DNA from: Ensifer adhaerens
Lineage (GTDB): Bacteria > Pseudomonadota > Alphaproteobacteria > Rhizobiales > Rhizobiaceae
Direction: 5' to 3'
Assembly: GCF_013283195.1 (NCBI RefSeq)
Contig: NZ_JABEKT010000006.1
Span: forward strand, 116,386 to 180,385
DNA length: 64,000 bases
Below the pieces are notes generated by a model. It was not told the DNA's origin, searched no databases, and saw only the letters and a list, made by a program, of their open reading frames with translations. Positions 17,174-26,380 of the stretch are shown in pieces; the first letter of the stretch is position 1, and each line of letters opens with the position of its first letter. The translations under genes were made by a program, and so were the position numbers.

Positions 17174-17542
17174 TCACGGCGCCTTCTTTGGAAGGAAGGC
17201 GCCGAGCGAAACGGCAAGCCAGCCGGCCATGATCGTCGTGCCGCCGAGCGGCGCCGACATCGGAAACAGGCCCTGTCCCGCCATGTGGCGCATGGCGAGG
17301 TCGGCTGAAAACAGCGCCGTTCCAAATGCGATCAGCAAGGCTGCGACCGGAGCGGTGCGGAAGCTCGGCCAGGCCGCGTAAAGTGCGACGAGCGCCGGGG
17401 CATGCGCCAGGCACATGGCGGAGATCCCGGCAAGCAGCCTGGGGTCGGGGCCATGCGATGCGGCGGCGGCGCTGACCACCCCGGCAAGCCCCATCAATCC
17501 GGCGACAAAGAGCGTCGTTGCGCGCAATCCACTTGAAGGCAT
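17174..17542 (-). CDS. DUF423 family small membrane protein
   Basis: 122 residues, four hydrophobic helices, with the DUF423 pattern: an initial helix ending in SAAAASHG, a second with MCLAHAPALVALYAAW, LIAFGTALFSADLAMRHM, and APLGGTTIMAGWLAVSLGAF. Inner-membrane protein of unknown function. The start is set at 17542 because AAGGA lies six bases before it; ATG 17548 would leave no spacing. It follows the globin gene with almost no gap, so they are probably co-transcribed. Confidence 0.83.
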   Translation of the reverse strand: MPSSGLRATTLFVAGLMGLAGVVSAAAASHGPDPRLLAGISAMCLAHAPALVALYAAWPSFRTAPVAALLIAFGTALFSADLAMRHMAGQGLFPMSAPLGGTTIMAGWLAVSLGAFLPKKAP

Positions 17543-17544
17543 CG

Positions 17545-17937
17545 TCATTCCTTGTTCTGCATGTGCAAGGCGAGGCGGGTGATGGGATCGAGGATAATCT
17601 GCCGCAACTTCGGATGGGTCACCGTTTCTTCCAGCGCGCGGGTGAAGCAGAGCAGCCATTCGTCCCGCTCCTGCGGCCCGATCTCGGCCACGAAATGCCG
17701 GCGCCGCAGCATCGGATGGCCACGTTTTTCCACATAGATCGGCGGCCCGCCGAGCCAGCCGGTCAGATACTCGTAGAATTTTTCCTCGCTACCCGACAGG
17801 TCAGGCGGATGAACCGCGCGACAACGTGCGGCTTCCGGAAGCGTGTCCATCAGTTCGTAGAAACGATGGGTCAGCGCACGCACCGTTGGGTCGCCGCCGA
17901 TCGCGTCATAGAGGGTCGTCGTTTCCTGATCTGCCAT
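17545..17937 (-). CDS. Group II truncated haemoglobin
   Basis: 130 residues with the truncated globin 2-on-2 fold. LYDAIGGDPTVRALTHRFYELM is the A-B-E opening with the B10 Tyr region, YLTGWLGGPPIYVEKRGHPMLRRRH carries the glycine motif and the proximal His (F8, in RGHPMLRRRHF), and DEWLLCFTRAL the G-helix Trp of group II. Typical roles are oxygen or NO handling in the cytoplasm. Upstream is the TetR-SMR operator region, transcribed the other way. Confidence 0.9.
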   Translation of the reverse strand: MADQETTTLYDAIGGDPTVRALTHRFYELMDTLPEAARCRAVHPPDLSGSEEKFYEYLTGWLGGPPIYVEKRGHPMLRRRHFVAEIGPQERDEWLLCFTRALEETVTHPKLRQIILDPITRLALHMQNKE

Positions 17938-18042
17938 CGCCGCTTCCTTCGTGCCTTTGTCCTAGCCCGCCAGGACCTGACGGACAACGGCTTTCCGCCT
18001 CTTGTTTTTGCGGCGTTTCGGCGCGGGATTGTCGCGGTGATC

Positions 18043-18074
18043 TTGACAAACCGTCCAGACGGTATCTTTATAAT
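18043..18074 (+). promoter_or_regulatory. tetR-SMR promoter with palindromic operator
   Basis: TTGACA at 18043-18048 and TATAAT at 18069-18074 flank a perfect palindrome ACCGTC-CA-GACGGT at 18050-18063, a likely autoregulatory TetR operator. The 20-base spacer is long and TATAAT ends only three bases before the ATG, so the exact core promoter is uncertain. Confidence 0.6.
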
Positions 18075-18077
18075 GCC

Positions 18078-18638
18078 ATGACAGACGCCCATCGCCGCAA
18101 GAAGCAACCCGAACAGGTCCGCCAGCAATTGCTGGAGGTCGCCGCGCGCCTGTCGCATGAGCAGGGGGTGGCAGGCATCACGCTGGATGCGGTGTCGCAT
18201 GCGGCCGGCGTCAGCAAGGGTGGGCTGCTGCACCATTTTCCCAACAAGTCGGCGCTGCTCGATGGATTGTTCGACGATCTCGTCGTGCGGTTCGATGCGG
18301 CGATCGAAAAGGCGATGGCCGCGGATCCGGTGGCGCAGGGGCGTTTTACCCGCGCCTATGTCGATGTCTGCTCGACGCTCGACCCCGATGCGGACGTGCC
18401 CGGCTGGCGGATGCTGACGATCGCGATGATTGCCGAGCCGAACCTGAAGGTCCGCTGGCGCGAATGGGTCAATCGCCGCTCTCAGGAGTTCGCGGAAACC
18501 GACGCCTCGCCACACTGCGTGCTCGCCCGGTTTGCGGCAGATGGCCTCTGGCTCGCCGACCTGATGCAGAGCCATGACCTTGATGCCGCGGCACGCCTCG
18601 CGCTGGCCGACAATCTCAAAGCGCTTTCAACGCGATAG
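18078..18638 (+). CDS. TetR/AcrR family transcriptional repressor
   Basis: 186 residues. N-terminal HTH (about 15-60: LLEVAARLSHEQGVAGITLDAVSHAAGVSKGGLLHHFPNKSALL) and a C-terminal ligand domain of the TetR_C type found with SMR efflux genes (MLTIAMIAEPNLKVRWREWV, then FAADGLWLADLM). It precedes an SMR pump by 17 bases, so it is expected to repress the pair until a toxic cation binds. The start at 18078 follows the operator very closely, possibly giving a leaderless or near-leaderless mRNA. Confidence 0.9.
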   Translation: MTDAHRRKKQPEQVRQQLLEVAARLSHEQGVAGITLDAVSHAAGVSKGGLLHHFPNKSALLDGLFDDLVVRFDAAIEKAMAADPVAQGRFTRAYVDVCSTLDPDADVPGWRMLTIAMIAEPNLKVRWREWVNRRSQEFAETDASPHCVLARFAADGLWLADLMQSHDLDAAARLALADNLKALSTR

Positions 18639-18655
18639 GTCGGAGGGAGACCAAA

Positions 18656-18997
18656 ATGAACCCCGCCATGCTCTATGCCGTCCTGGTCGTTGCGATCGTC
18701 TTTGAGGTGCTCGGGACCTCGGCGATGCAGGCCGCACAGCATTTTACCCGGCTGGTGCCGACGGTGACGATGGTCGTCTGTTACGCCATCGCCTTCTTCT
18801 TCCTGTCCTACACGCTGCGCTATATCCCTGTTGGCATCGCCTATGCGGTGTGGAGTGGTCTCGGCATCGTCTTGATTTCACTCGTCGGATACTTTGCTTT
18901 TGGCCAGAAGCTGGATCTTGCCGCCGTGATCGGGCTCGGGCTCATCATCTGCGGCGTCATCGTGCTCAACGTCTTCTCCAAGTCCACGTTCCACTGA
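18656..18997 (+). CDS. Small multidrug resistance (SMR/EmrE-like) efflux protein
   Basis: 113 residues with four membrane helices. The essential membrane Glu is at residue 17 in VFEVLGTSAMQAA, and helix 3-4 motifs include GIAYAVWSGLGIVLISLVGYF and FGQKLDLAAVIGLGLIICGVIVLN, as in EmrE/QacE/SugE-like dimers. Exports toxic cations in exchange for protons. Operon partner of the upstream TetR gene. The substrate is unknown; a guanidinium-export role is possible, but the motif set is closer to Qac/EmrE. Confidence 0.9.
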   Translation: MNPAMLYAVLVVAIVFEVLGTSAMQAAQHFTRLVPTVTMVVCYAIAFFFLSYTLRYIPVGIAYAVWSGLGIVLISLVGYFAFGQKLDLAAVIGLGLIICGVIVLNVFSKSTFH

Positions 18998-19081
18998 AAA
19001 TCTCTCTGCCGACATCCGGTCGCTGACATCAGGCAGGGCAAAAAGCGCTTGCAAAGGCGTTGGCGCATGACTAGTTCTACG

Positions 19082-19101
19082 AATTGAAACCGCTTTCAAT
19101 T
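19082..19101. promoter_or_regulatory. LacI-family operator upstream of the ThuA-like operon
   Basis: Palindrome with 8-bp arms AATTGAAA / TTTCAATT around CCGC, the central CG type bound by LacI/GalR proteins, 32 bases before the ThuA-like start codon. The probable repressor is encoded at 20975-21991. Confidence 0.75.
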
Positions 19102-19132
19102 TTAACAGCTGCGCATAAACGGGAGTTTGCCG

Positions 19133-19918
19133 ATGCCAATCCGGACAGTCGTGTGGGGCGAAAACATCCATGAGCAGACCAATGAGGTCGTGAGAAGCAT
19201 CTATCCCAACGGGATGCACAACACGATCGCGGCGGCGCTGAACACCGACGTTTCGATCGAGGCGACGACAGCGACGCTGCAGGAGCCGGAACATGGCCTG
19301 ACCGAGGCGCGACTCGCTGCGACCGATGTGCTTCTGTGGTGGGGGCACAAGGATCATGGTGCGGTCAGCGACGAGGTGGTCGAGCGCGTCGCCAAGCGCG
19401 TCTGGGAAGGCATGGGCCTGATCGTTCTGCATTCCGGTCATTTCTCGAAAATCTTCAAGCGGCTGATGGGCACGCCTTGCGCGCTCAAATGGCGCGAGGC
19501 CGGCGAGCGTGAACGCGTCTGGGCGATCAATCCGCGCCACCCGATTGCCGAGGGCATCGGCGAGAATTTTGTCCTCGAAAACGAAGAGATGTATGGCGAG
19601 CAGTTTTCCGTGCCGGAGCCGCTGGAGACGGTGTTCATCTCGTGGTTTGCCGGCGGCGAAGTGTTTCGTTCCGGTCTCACCTGGCGCCGCGGTGCCGGCA
19701 ACATCTTCTATTTCCGTCCGGGCCATGAGACCTATCCGACTTATCATGACGCCAATGTCCAGAAGGTGCTGCGCAACGCGGTCAAGTGGGCCTACAACGC
19801 CGACAACCGCTACACCGCGATCCACGACGCGCCGAACGTGCCGGTGGAAAATGCGCTGGAGCCGATCGTCGAGCGTGGGCCCAAGCTGCATGAGGCCGGC
19901 GAAGCCGGCTACAGGTGA
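19133..19918 (+). CDS. thuA: ThuA family protein (trehalose-utilisation type)
   Basis: 261-residue cytosolic class-I-amidotransferase-like fold of the ThuA family ([21 protein letters not shown] at the N-terminus, [28 protein letters not shown], then [20 protein letters not shown]). In Sinorhizobium ThuA and ThuB act on keto-derivatives of trehalose and related disaccharides. Start ATG 19133 follows GGGAG seven bases upstream. Downstream is an oxidoreductase gene five bases away. Unlike the classical thu operon there is no transporter here and a LacI operator sits in front, so this may be a paralogue for another disaccharide. Confidence 0.85.
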   Translation: MPIRTVVWGENIHEQTNEVVRSIYPNGMHNTIAAALNTDVSIEATTATLQEPEHGLTEARLAATDVLLWWGHKDHGAVSDEVVERVAKRVWEGMGLIVLHSGHFSKIFKRLMGTPCALKWREAGERERVWAINPRHPIAEGIGENFVLENEEMYGEQFSVPEPLETVFISWFAGGEVFRSGLTWRRGAGNIFYFRPGHETYPTYHDANVQKVLRNAVKWAYNADNRYTAIHDAPNVPVENALEPIVERGPKLHEAGEAGYR

Positions 19919-19923
19919 TCGCT

Positions 19924-20967
19924 ATGCGTCTTCTTGTTGTTGGAACCGGCGGCATGGCCAACAGCCATGCCGAAGCCTTCGCCGGGATCGAAGGCGTAGA
20001 CATGGTGGGGGCGGTCGACGTCGACCCCAAGCGCGCCAAGGACTTTGCCGAGAGACACGGCATCGCGAACACCTTCACCTCGCTCGACGAGGCGATCGCC
20101 TGGGGCAAGTTCGATGCGGCGACGAACGTGACGCCGGACAAGGCGCACCACCCGACGACGTTGGCATTGCTTGCTGCCGGCAAGCATGTGCTGTGCGAAA
20201 AGCCGCTCGCGGAAAATTACGCCAAGGCCGCGGAAATGGCCGATGCGGCGGAGCGATCTGGCCTCGTCACCATGGTCAACCTAACCTATCGCAATGTCGC
20301 GCCGCTGCAGAAGGCGAGGGCGATGGTGCTGGCCGGCGATGTTGGCAGGCTGCGCCACCTCGAAGCTTCCTATCTGCAGAGCTGGCTCGTCTCCAAGGCC
20401 TGGGGCGACTGGGCGACGGAATCGCAGTGGCTCTGGCGACTGTCGACCAAACACGGTTCGAACGGTGTTCTGGGCGATGTCGGCATCCATATCCTCGATT
20501 TTGCCGGTTATGGCGCCGGCACCGACGCCGAGCGGATTTTTGCGCGGCTGAAGACCTTCGACAAGGCGCCGGAAAACCGCATCGGCGAGTATGATCTCGA
20601 CGCCAATGACAGCTTTGTCATGACCGCCGAGTTCGGCAACGGTGCCATGGGCGTGATCCATGCCAGCCGCTGGGCGACCGGCCACCTCAACGAGTTGCGG
20701 CTTCGGCTGCACGGCGACAAGGGTGCGCTTGAAGTGGTGCATACGCCGGATGGCTCGACGCTTCGTGCCTGCCTCGGCACGGATGTCGAAACGGCGACCT
20801 GGCGCGATGTCGATGCCGGCACGGTGCCGACCAACTACGAGCGGTTTGCCGCCGCGGTTAAGGACGCCAAGACGGTTGAGCCGGGCTTCCGCCATGCCGC
20901 GAACCTGCAGAAGGTGCTGGACCTGGCGCTGGAGACCGAAGCCGAAAGGCGCGAACTCTCGGTTTGA
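19924..20967 (+). CDS. Gfo/Idh/MocA family oxidoreductase, ThuB-like
   Basis: 347 residues. N-terminal Rossmann fold MRLLVVGTGGMANSHAEAFAG, the family motif CEKPLAENYAKA (about residue 93) with the catalytic Lys, and a C-terminal sheet domain with GDVGIHILDFAGYGAG. Oxidises or reduces a sugar hydroxyl/keto group with NAD(P). Start 19924 is placed behind a strong AGGTGA that overlaps the ThuA stop. Pairing with ThuA suggests a 3-keto-disaccharide step. Confidence 0.86.
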   Translation: MRLLVVGTGGMANSHAEAFAGIEGVDMVGAVDVDPKRAKDFAERHGIANTFTSLDEAIAWGKFDAATNVTPDKAHHPTTLALLAAGKHVLCEKPLAENYAKAAEMADAAERSGLVTMVNLTYRNVAPLQKARAMVLAGDVGRLRHLEASYLQSWLVSKAWGDWATESQWLWRLSTKHGSNGVLGDVGIHILDFAGYGAGTDAERIFARLKTFDKAPENRIGEYDLDANDSFVMTAEFGNGAMGVIHASRWATGHLNELRLRLHGDKGALEVVHTPDGSTLRACLGTDVETATWRDVDAGTVPTNYERFAAAVKDAKTVEPGFRHAANLQKVLDLALETEAERRELSV

Positions 20968-20974
20968 CAGCGCT

Positions 20975-21991
20975 TCAGTTCGGAGGCGGTGCGGTGGAAC
21001 TGCGCATGACCAGCTCCACCGGCCAGACCTGGCACAGATCGGCCGCTGGCGTGCCCTGAAGAAGGTCCAGAGCCATCTCGGCGATCCGCGTTCCCGCAGC
21101 GCGGATCGATGAGCGCGTGGTGGTGAGCGTCGGGATCAGGTTCTCGGGGCTCAGATACGGAAAGACGTCGTCGTGGGCGATCAGGGAGATGTGTTCGCCG
21201 ACGGTCATTCCGGCGCTGCGGATGGCCCGCATCGCGCCGAGCGCCGACATCATCGAGCCGGCCAAGACGGCCGTCGGCCGGTTTTCCTGTGCCAAGAACC
21301 CCTGCATCAGGCGAAAACCCATCTCGTCGGTGAAGTCGCCATTGCCGAGCAGGTTGGGATCGATATCGATGCCGCGCGCGCCGAGGGCTGCCGCATAACC
21401 GTCCTGTCGATGTTCGGTGAAGGTATAGCCGCGATGGCCGTTGACCAGCGCGATGCGGCGGTGGCCGAGAGCGGTCAAAAGCTCGGTCGCCTGGCGGATC
21501 GCGCCGAAATTGTCGATGTCGAGAAAGGCGAAATTGCCTGCGGTCCCGGTTCGCCCATGCAGGACGAAAGGCAGCCGCAGCTCGGTCAGAAGGGCGATGC
21601 GCGGATCGTCGACCGCAGGCGAATGCAGGATGACCGCATCGACGCGCTTGCTGGCGGCAAGCCGGCGGTAGGTTGCAAGCTCCGCTTCCCGCGTGTCGAC
21701 GGTGGAAAGCAGGATATCGACATCAGCCTGCTGCAGCCGGCTGCCGAGTCCGCCCATGAACTCGCTGGTGTGCGGGCCGAAATCGCCGCCGCCGCGAAAG
21801 ACGATGCCGATGGTGCCGACGCGTCCGGTCGCAAGCCCGAGCGCGCTGGTGTTCGGCCGATAGCCGAGTTCGGCTGCCGCCTTCAGCACCCGTTCGCGCG
21901 TCGTCTTCTTGACTTCCGGATAACCGCTGAGCGCACGGCTGACCGTCGTTTGCGACAGCCCCAGCTGGCCTGCGAACTCCTTGAGATTCAT
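20975..21991 (-). CDS. LacI family transcriptional regulator
   Basis: 338 residues. Classic N-terminal HTH MNLKEFAGQLGLSQTTVSRALSGYPEV with hinge helix (YRPNTSALGLATGR) and a periplasmic-binding-protein-like sensor domain from about residue 60 (TIGIVFRGGGDFGPHTSEFM to the C-terminus). It lies convergent to the ThuA-oxidoreductase operon, whose promoter carries a LacI-type palindrome. Ligand unknown, likely a disaccharide. Confidence 0.92.
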   Translation of the reverse strand: MNLKEFAGQLGLSQTTVSRALSGYPEVKKTTRERVLKAAAELGYRPNTSALGLATGRVGTIGIVFRGGGDFGPHTSEFMGGLGSRLQQADVDILLSTVDTREAELATYRRLAASKRVDAVILHSPAVDDPRIALLTELRLPFVLHGRTGTAGNFAFLDIDNFGAIRQATELLTALGHRRIALVNGHRGYTFTEHRQDGYAAALGARGIDIDPNLLGNGDFTDEMGFRLMQGFLAQENRPTAVLAGSMMSALGAMRAIRSAGMTVGEHISLIAHDDVFPYLSPENLIPTLTTTRSSIRAAGTRIAEMALDLLQGTPAADLCQVWPVELVMRSSTAPPPN

Positions 21992-22056
21992 TTCATTTTC
22001 CCGTTGCCCGATAAAGCATAGCCTACCGGGCCTTGACCACGCAACAAGGAGCGATC

Positions 22057-23331
22057 TCAGGGGGCAACAGTCGAGCCGACGGTGTTTTCCACCGATTGGC
22101 CAAGGCGGCGGACCTGATTGCCGTAGTTGGCGCGGGTGCGTGGGTCGAAGATCATGATCGGCGTCGACACAGCGACGCTGGCGGCGCTGCCGACGGTCTG
22201 GGCGGTGCCGAGCGTCACGGCGCCGATGCGCTCCCCGAGGCCGACATCGGAATCGGTGACCGTCTGGCCGGCGATCAATCGGTTGCCGAGCAGTTGCACG
22301 ACTTCAGGGCTTTCGGCGAATTTGCCGTGGTTCAACTTGTCGCCGCCTTTCAGCGCCGTCAGGTCGAGAACGGTGATGCCAGCGGTTTCCAGCTGGGTGC
22401 GATAGGGCTCGACCGTCGGGTCGATTTGTCCGAGACGGTCGATATTGCCGGAAATCCGGCGGGAGAGGTTGAGCGCACGGTCGTCGCGCGACACGAACAG
22501 CGTGAACTTCGGCCGTGCCTTGCCCATCGCCTGGATCTGCTTGCCGAACACGTCGACGTCGAGATCCGGCGAGGCGAGGATGACGTCGGTGATCTTCGGC
22601 GCGATGCGGCCATCACGGATCGCCATTTGTCGGAGCGCCTCGACCGTGACCCACGATCCCATCGAGTGGGCCATGACGGTGATTTCGCCGACCTTCGGGT
22701 CGCGCGCCGCGCGGTGCAGCAGGTCTTCGAGCGCGTCGCGCGAATAGTTGGTGCTTTCCTTGTCGTAGTTGTAGTCGAAGACGCTTGCGCGCGACGGCCA
22801 GGTGAAGATCACCGGCGCGACATCCGTTCCCGAATCGTGGACGATCTGGGCGTAGCGATAGACCGCGTCCTCATAACGGTTGTTGAAGCCGTGGACGAAG
22901 ATCAGCACGCGCCGGCTTTTCGGCAGATTGCCCTTCAGCCAGGACTGCGCGTCGTCCTTACCCTTCAGCGGCGTCACACTGACGGTCGAAAACTCGCGTT
23001 CGGGATTGGCCGGCAGTTTCTTCGGCCACTGAACCTGACCAACCGTGCGGCTCTTTTCGGGCGGGATCGAGACGACAATTTCGGTAAGCGACAGTTCATC
23101 TGAGCGCTCGCCGCTGAAAAGCACGCCGGGCTCGGTCGAGGGCGCGCGGGTGGTGGCGACCAGCAGATCGACTTCCGAGGCGCCGCCGGCCGTTCCCGAT
23201 GGAACGAGCACGCCGACCGGTCGGCTGGCACAGGCTGCCAGAACGGACGCCAGGAGCAGAACGGTGGCGACGCGGCCCACTTGGCCCGGTCGGCCAGCCC
23301 AAGAAAACAAACGCAGCAACAAAACCCCCAA
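22057..23331 (-). CDS. DUF900 alpha/beta hydrolase, predicted lipoprotein esterase
   Basis: 424 residues. The N-terminal signal ends in the lipobox LASVLAAC (about residue 34), so it is probably lipid-anchored. The DUF900 hydrolase domain has the oxyanion region RRVLIFVHGFNNRYEDAVYR, an acid-containing strand TWPSRASVFDYNYDKEST, and nucleophile Ser in MAHSMGSW (G-x-S-x-G variant A-H-S-M-G). The C-terminal 80 residues are Thr/Val-rich and outside the core. Substrate unknown. The gene stands alone. Confidence 0.85.
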   Translation of the reverse strand: MGVLLLRLFSWAGRPGQVGRVATVLLLASVLAACASRPVGVLVPSGTAGGASEVDLLVATTRAPSTEPGVLFSGERSDELSLTEIVVSIPPEKSRTVGQVQWPKKLPANPEREFSTVSVTPLKGKDDAQSWLKGNLPKSRRVLIFVHGFNNRYEDAVYRYAQIVHDSGTDVAPVIFTWPSRASVFDYNYDKESTNYSRDALEDLLHRAARDPKVGEITVMAHSMGSWVTVEALRQMAIRDGRIAPKITDVILASPDLDVDVFGKQIQAMGKARPKFTLFVSRDDRALNLSRRISGNIDRLGQIDPTVEPYRTQLETAGITVLDLTALKGGDKLNHGKFAESPEVVQLLGNRLIAGQTVTDSDVGLGERIGAVTLGTAQTVGSAASVAVSTPIMIFDPRTRANYGNQVRRLGQSVENTVGSTVAP

Positions 23332-23615
23332 TACCGCATCATGCGGCGCGCCGATCCATAACCCCGGATCCGGCCAGTCTCATGCCCTAGAAATGGCAGA
23401 ATTTCTGCCCTCGGCATAGCTTTTCGGCCTGTTCGCGCCCTCTCTGATGGTGCACGTGCGGCAAACATGCAACATTTCGCGACAGCGGGCGTTGGGTAAA
23501 ACCCCTCAATATCAATTGAAAAGGGATCGGCGTTTCAATAGCATCCGATCTTTCCTCCTTCGGTGCGGCATTGTATGCCTCATCCGATCTCCCTGAAAAC
23601 ATAAGGAAATCCGGA

Positions 23616-24671
23616 ATGCAGGCGGTTTTCGATGGCCATAATGACGTGCTTCTGCGGCTATGGCAGAACGCGCGCAAGGGAAGCGACCCGGTTGGCGAGT
23701 TCGTCGGCGGTACCGACAAGGGACATATCGATGCGCCGCGTGCGAAAACAGGCGGCCTGATCGGCGGTCTGTGCGCGATCTACGTTCCCTCGGGCGATCT
23801 GGTGCTGGCGGGTCCGGACGCGAATGGCCACTATGCCACACCGCTCTCCGCGCCGCTCGAGCATCTGCCGTCGCTGGGCGTCGCCATCGAGATGGCCGAT
23901 ATCGCTGTCCGTCTCGATCGGGCCGGCGCCTGGAAGCTTTGCCGTTCGACCGCCGAAATCCGCGATGCGGCCGGGCAGGGCACCTTTGCATCCGTGCTGC
24001 ACATGGAAGGCTGCGAGGCGATCGGTGCCGATCTGTCGTCGCTCGAAACGTTCTATGCCGCCGGCCTGCGTTCGCTCGGACCGGTCTGGAGCCGCCACAA
24101 CGCCTTTGCCCACGGCGTGCCCTTCGCTTTCCCGATGTCGCCCGATACCGCGCCGGGCCTGACCGAGGCCGGTTTTGAGCTGGTGAAGGCGTGCAACCGC
24201 CTGGGCATCCTCATCGATCTCGCCCATATCACCGAAAAAGGGTTCTGGGACGTCGCCAAGGCGAGCGACCAGCCGCTGGTCGTCAGCCACTCGAATGCCC
24301 ATGCGCTGACGGCGGTTGCGCGCAACCTCACCGACAGGCAGCTCGATGCCGTCAGTGAAAGCAAGGGCCTCGTCGGTCTCAACTACGCAACCACGATGCT
24401 GCGCGCCGACGCGCAGGAAAACGCCGCGACACCGCTTTCCGACATGGTTCGCCACATCGACTACATGGTCGAGCGGATGGGGATCGACTGCGTCGGGCTC
24501 GGTTCCGACTTCGACGGCGCGACGATACCGGAAGATATCGGCGATGCGGCGGGCGGCCAGAAGCTCGTTGCGGCGCTCAAGACCGCCGGATATGGTGACG
24601 CCGAACTGGCAAAGATATGCCGGGAGAACTGGCTGAGAGTTCTGGGGCAGGCTTGGCACGAGGCCGCCTGA
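23616..24671 (+). CDS. Membrane dipeptidase family M19 (renal dipeptidase-like)
   Basis: 351-residue zinc-dependent amidohydrolase-fold dipeptidase. Metal ligands are visible as His-x-Asp in FDGHNDVLLRLW at the N-terminus, Glu in LHMEGCEAIG (about residue 130), His in LIDLAHITEKGFWDV and VVSHSNAHAL, and the C-terminal GLGSDFDGAT. No signal peptide, so cytosolic. Start 23616 has AAGGA seven bases upstream. It lies 50 bases before a peptide ABC transporter, which suggests hydrolysis of the imported dipeptides; the family often acts on D-containing dipeptides. Confidence 0.9.
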   Translation: MQAVFDGHNDVLLRLWQNARKGSDPVGEFVGGTDKGHIDAPRAKTGGLIGGLCAIYVPSGDLVLAGPDANGHYATPLSAPLEHLPSLGVAIEMADIAVRLDRAGAWKLCRSTAEIRDAAGQGTFASVLHMEGCEAIGADLSSLETFYAAGLRSLGPVWSRHNAFAHGVPFAFPMSPDTAPGLTEAGFELVKACNRLGILIDLAHITEKGFWDVAKASDQPLVVSHSNAHALTAVARNLTDRQLDAVSESKGLVGLNYATTMLRADAQENAATPLSDMVRHIDYMVERMGIDCVGLGSDFDGATIPEDIGDAAGGQKLVAALKTAGYGDAELAKICRENWLRVLGQAWHEAA

Positions 24672-24721
24672 ACCCATGAAGAAGAGCCCCGAAAGGGGTG
24701 CAAACGAGGGAACTGCAAAAA

Positions 24722-26362
24722 ATGATGCACAAGCTCAATGGACGTCTTCGTCTTCTGACCGCTTCGGCGGCGCTCGCCATGGTGATGGCCGCGACCGCAC
24801 CGGCCTTTGCCGAAACGCCAAAGGACACGCTGGTCGAAGCCTTTGCAATCGACGACGTCATCTCCATGGATCCGGGCGAAGCCTTCGAGCTGACCGCGGC
24901 CGAAATCACCGGCAACACCTACAGCATGCTGGTTCGCCTCGACATCAACGACACCACCAAGGTTGTCGGTGATCTGGCCGACAGCTGGACCGTGTCTGAC
25001 GATGGCCTGACCTATACGTTCAAGCTGAAGCCCGGCCTGAAGTTTGCCTCCGGCAATCCGGTGACGGCTGCCGATGTCGCCTGGTCGTTCGAGCGCGCCG
25101 TCAAGCTCGACAAGAGCCCCGCCTTCATCCTCACCCAGTTCGGCCTCACCGGCGACAACGTGACGGAAAAGGCCAAGGCCACCGACGACACGACCTTCGT
25201 CTTTACCGTCGACCAACCCTACGCACCGAGCTTCGTCTTGAACTGCCTGACGGCAACCGTCGGCGCCGTGCTCGACAAGAAGCTGGTGCTTGAAAACGTC
25301 AAGCCTGTCACGCCGAGCGACGAGTACAAGTACGACAACGACTTCGGCAATGAATGGCTGAAGACCGGCTATGCCGGCTCGGGCCCGTTCAAGCTGCGCG
25401 AATGGCGCGCCAACGAAGTCATCGTTCTCGAGCGCAACGAAAACTACTATGGCGAACAGGCAAAGCTTGCCCGCGTCATCTATCGCCACATGAAGGAAAG
25501 CTCGGGCCAGCGCCTGGCGCTGGAAGCCGGCGACATCGACGTCGCGCGCAACCTGGAGCCGGGCGATTTCGACGCCGTTGCGAAGAATGGCGACCTTGCC
25601 ACGACCAATGCGCCGAAGGGCACCGTCTACTACATCAGCCTCAACCAGAAGAACGCCAACCTTGCCAAGCCTGAGGTGCGCGAAGCGTTCAAGTACCTGG
25701 TCGACTACGATGCAATCGGCTCGACCCTCATCAAGGGCATCGGCGAAATCCACCAGAGCTTCCTGCCGAAGGGCGTTCTGGGTGCGCTTGACGAGAACCC
25801 CTACAAGTTCGACGTCGCCAAGGCGAAGGAACTGCTGGCCAAGGCCGGCCTTGCCGACGGCTTCACCGTCACCATGGACGTACGCAACGGCCAGCCGGTC
25901 ACCGGCATTGCCGAATCCTTCCAGCAGACGCTCGGCCAGGCCGGCGTGAAGCTGGAAATCATCCCCGGCGACGGCAAGCAGACGCTGACGAAGTACCGTG
26001 CCCGTAACCACGACATGTATATCGGTCAGTGGGGCATGGACTATTTCGACCCGAACTCGAATGCCGAAACCTTCACCGCCAACCCCGACAACTCCGACGA
26101 AGGCAAGAACAAGACGCTTGCCTGGCGCAATGCCTGGGACGTTCCGGAACTGACGAAGAAGACCAAGGCTGCCCTGCTCGAGCGTGACAGCGCCAAGCGT
26201 GCGGAAACCTACAAGGAACTGCAGAAGACCGTTCTCGGCGAAAGCCCGTTCGTGATCATCTTCCAGCAGACCGAAGTCGCCGGCTACCGCGGCAACGTCA
26301 AGGGCCTGAAGCTCGGCCCGAGCTTCGACACCAACTTCGTTGCTGGCATCTCGAAGGAATAA
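24722..26362 (+). CDS. Peptide ABC transporter substrate-binding protein
   Basis: 546-residue cluster C (DppA/OppA) periplasmic binding protein. Signal peptide LLTASAALAMVMAATAPAFA, then AETPKDTLVEAFAIDDVISMDP. Family landmarks include LADSWTVSDDGLTYTFKL, PVTAADVAWSFERAV and YAGSGPFKLREWRANEVIVL. Start 24722 follows GAGGGAA nine bases upstream; an earlier in-frame start lacks this site. First gene of a five-gene transporter operon behind the M19 dipeptidase. Confidence 0.92.
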   Translation: MMHKLNGRLRLLTASAALAMVMAATAPAFAETPKDTLVEAFAIDDVISMDPGEAFELTAAEITGNTYSMLVRLDINDTTKVVGDLADSWTVSDDGLTYTFKLKPGLKFASGNPVTAADVAWSFERAVKLDKSPAFILTQFGLTGDNVTEKAKATDDTTFVFTVDQPYAPSFVLNCLTATVGAVLDKKLVLENVKPVTPSDEYKYDNDFGNEWLKTGYAGSGPFKLREWRANEVIVLERNENYYGEQAKLARVIYRHMKESSGQRLALEAGDIDVARNLEPGDFDAVAKNGDLATTNAPKGTVYYISLNQKNANLAKPEVREAFKYLVDYDAIGSTLIKGIGEIHQSFLPKGVLGALDENPYKFDVAKAKELLAKAGLADGFTVTMDVRNGQPVTGIAESFQQTLGQAGVKLEIIPGDGKQTLTKYRARNHDMYIGQWGMDYFDPNSNAETFTANPDNSDEGKNKTLAWRNAWDVPELTKKTKAALLERDSAKRAETYKELQKTVLGESPFVIIFQQTEVAGYRGNVKGLKLGPSFDTNFVAGISKE

Positions 26363-26380
26363 CCCGAAAGGATAGTTCCC

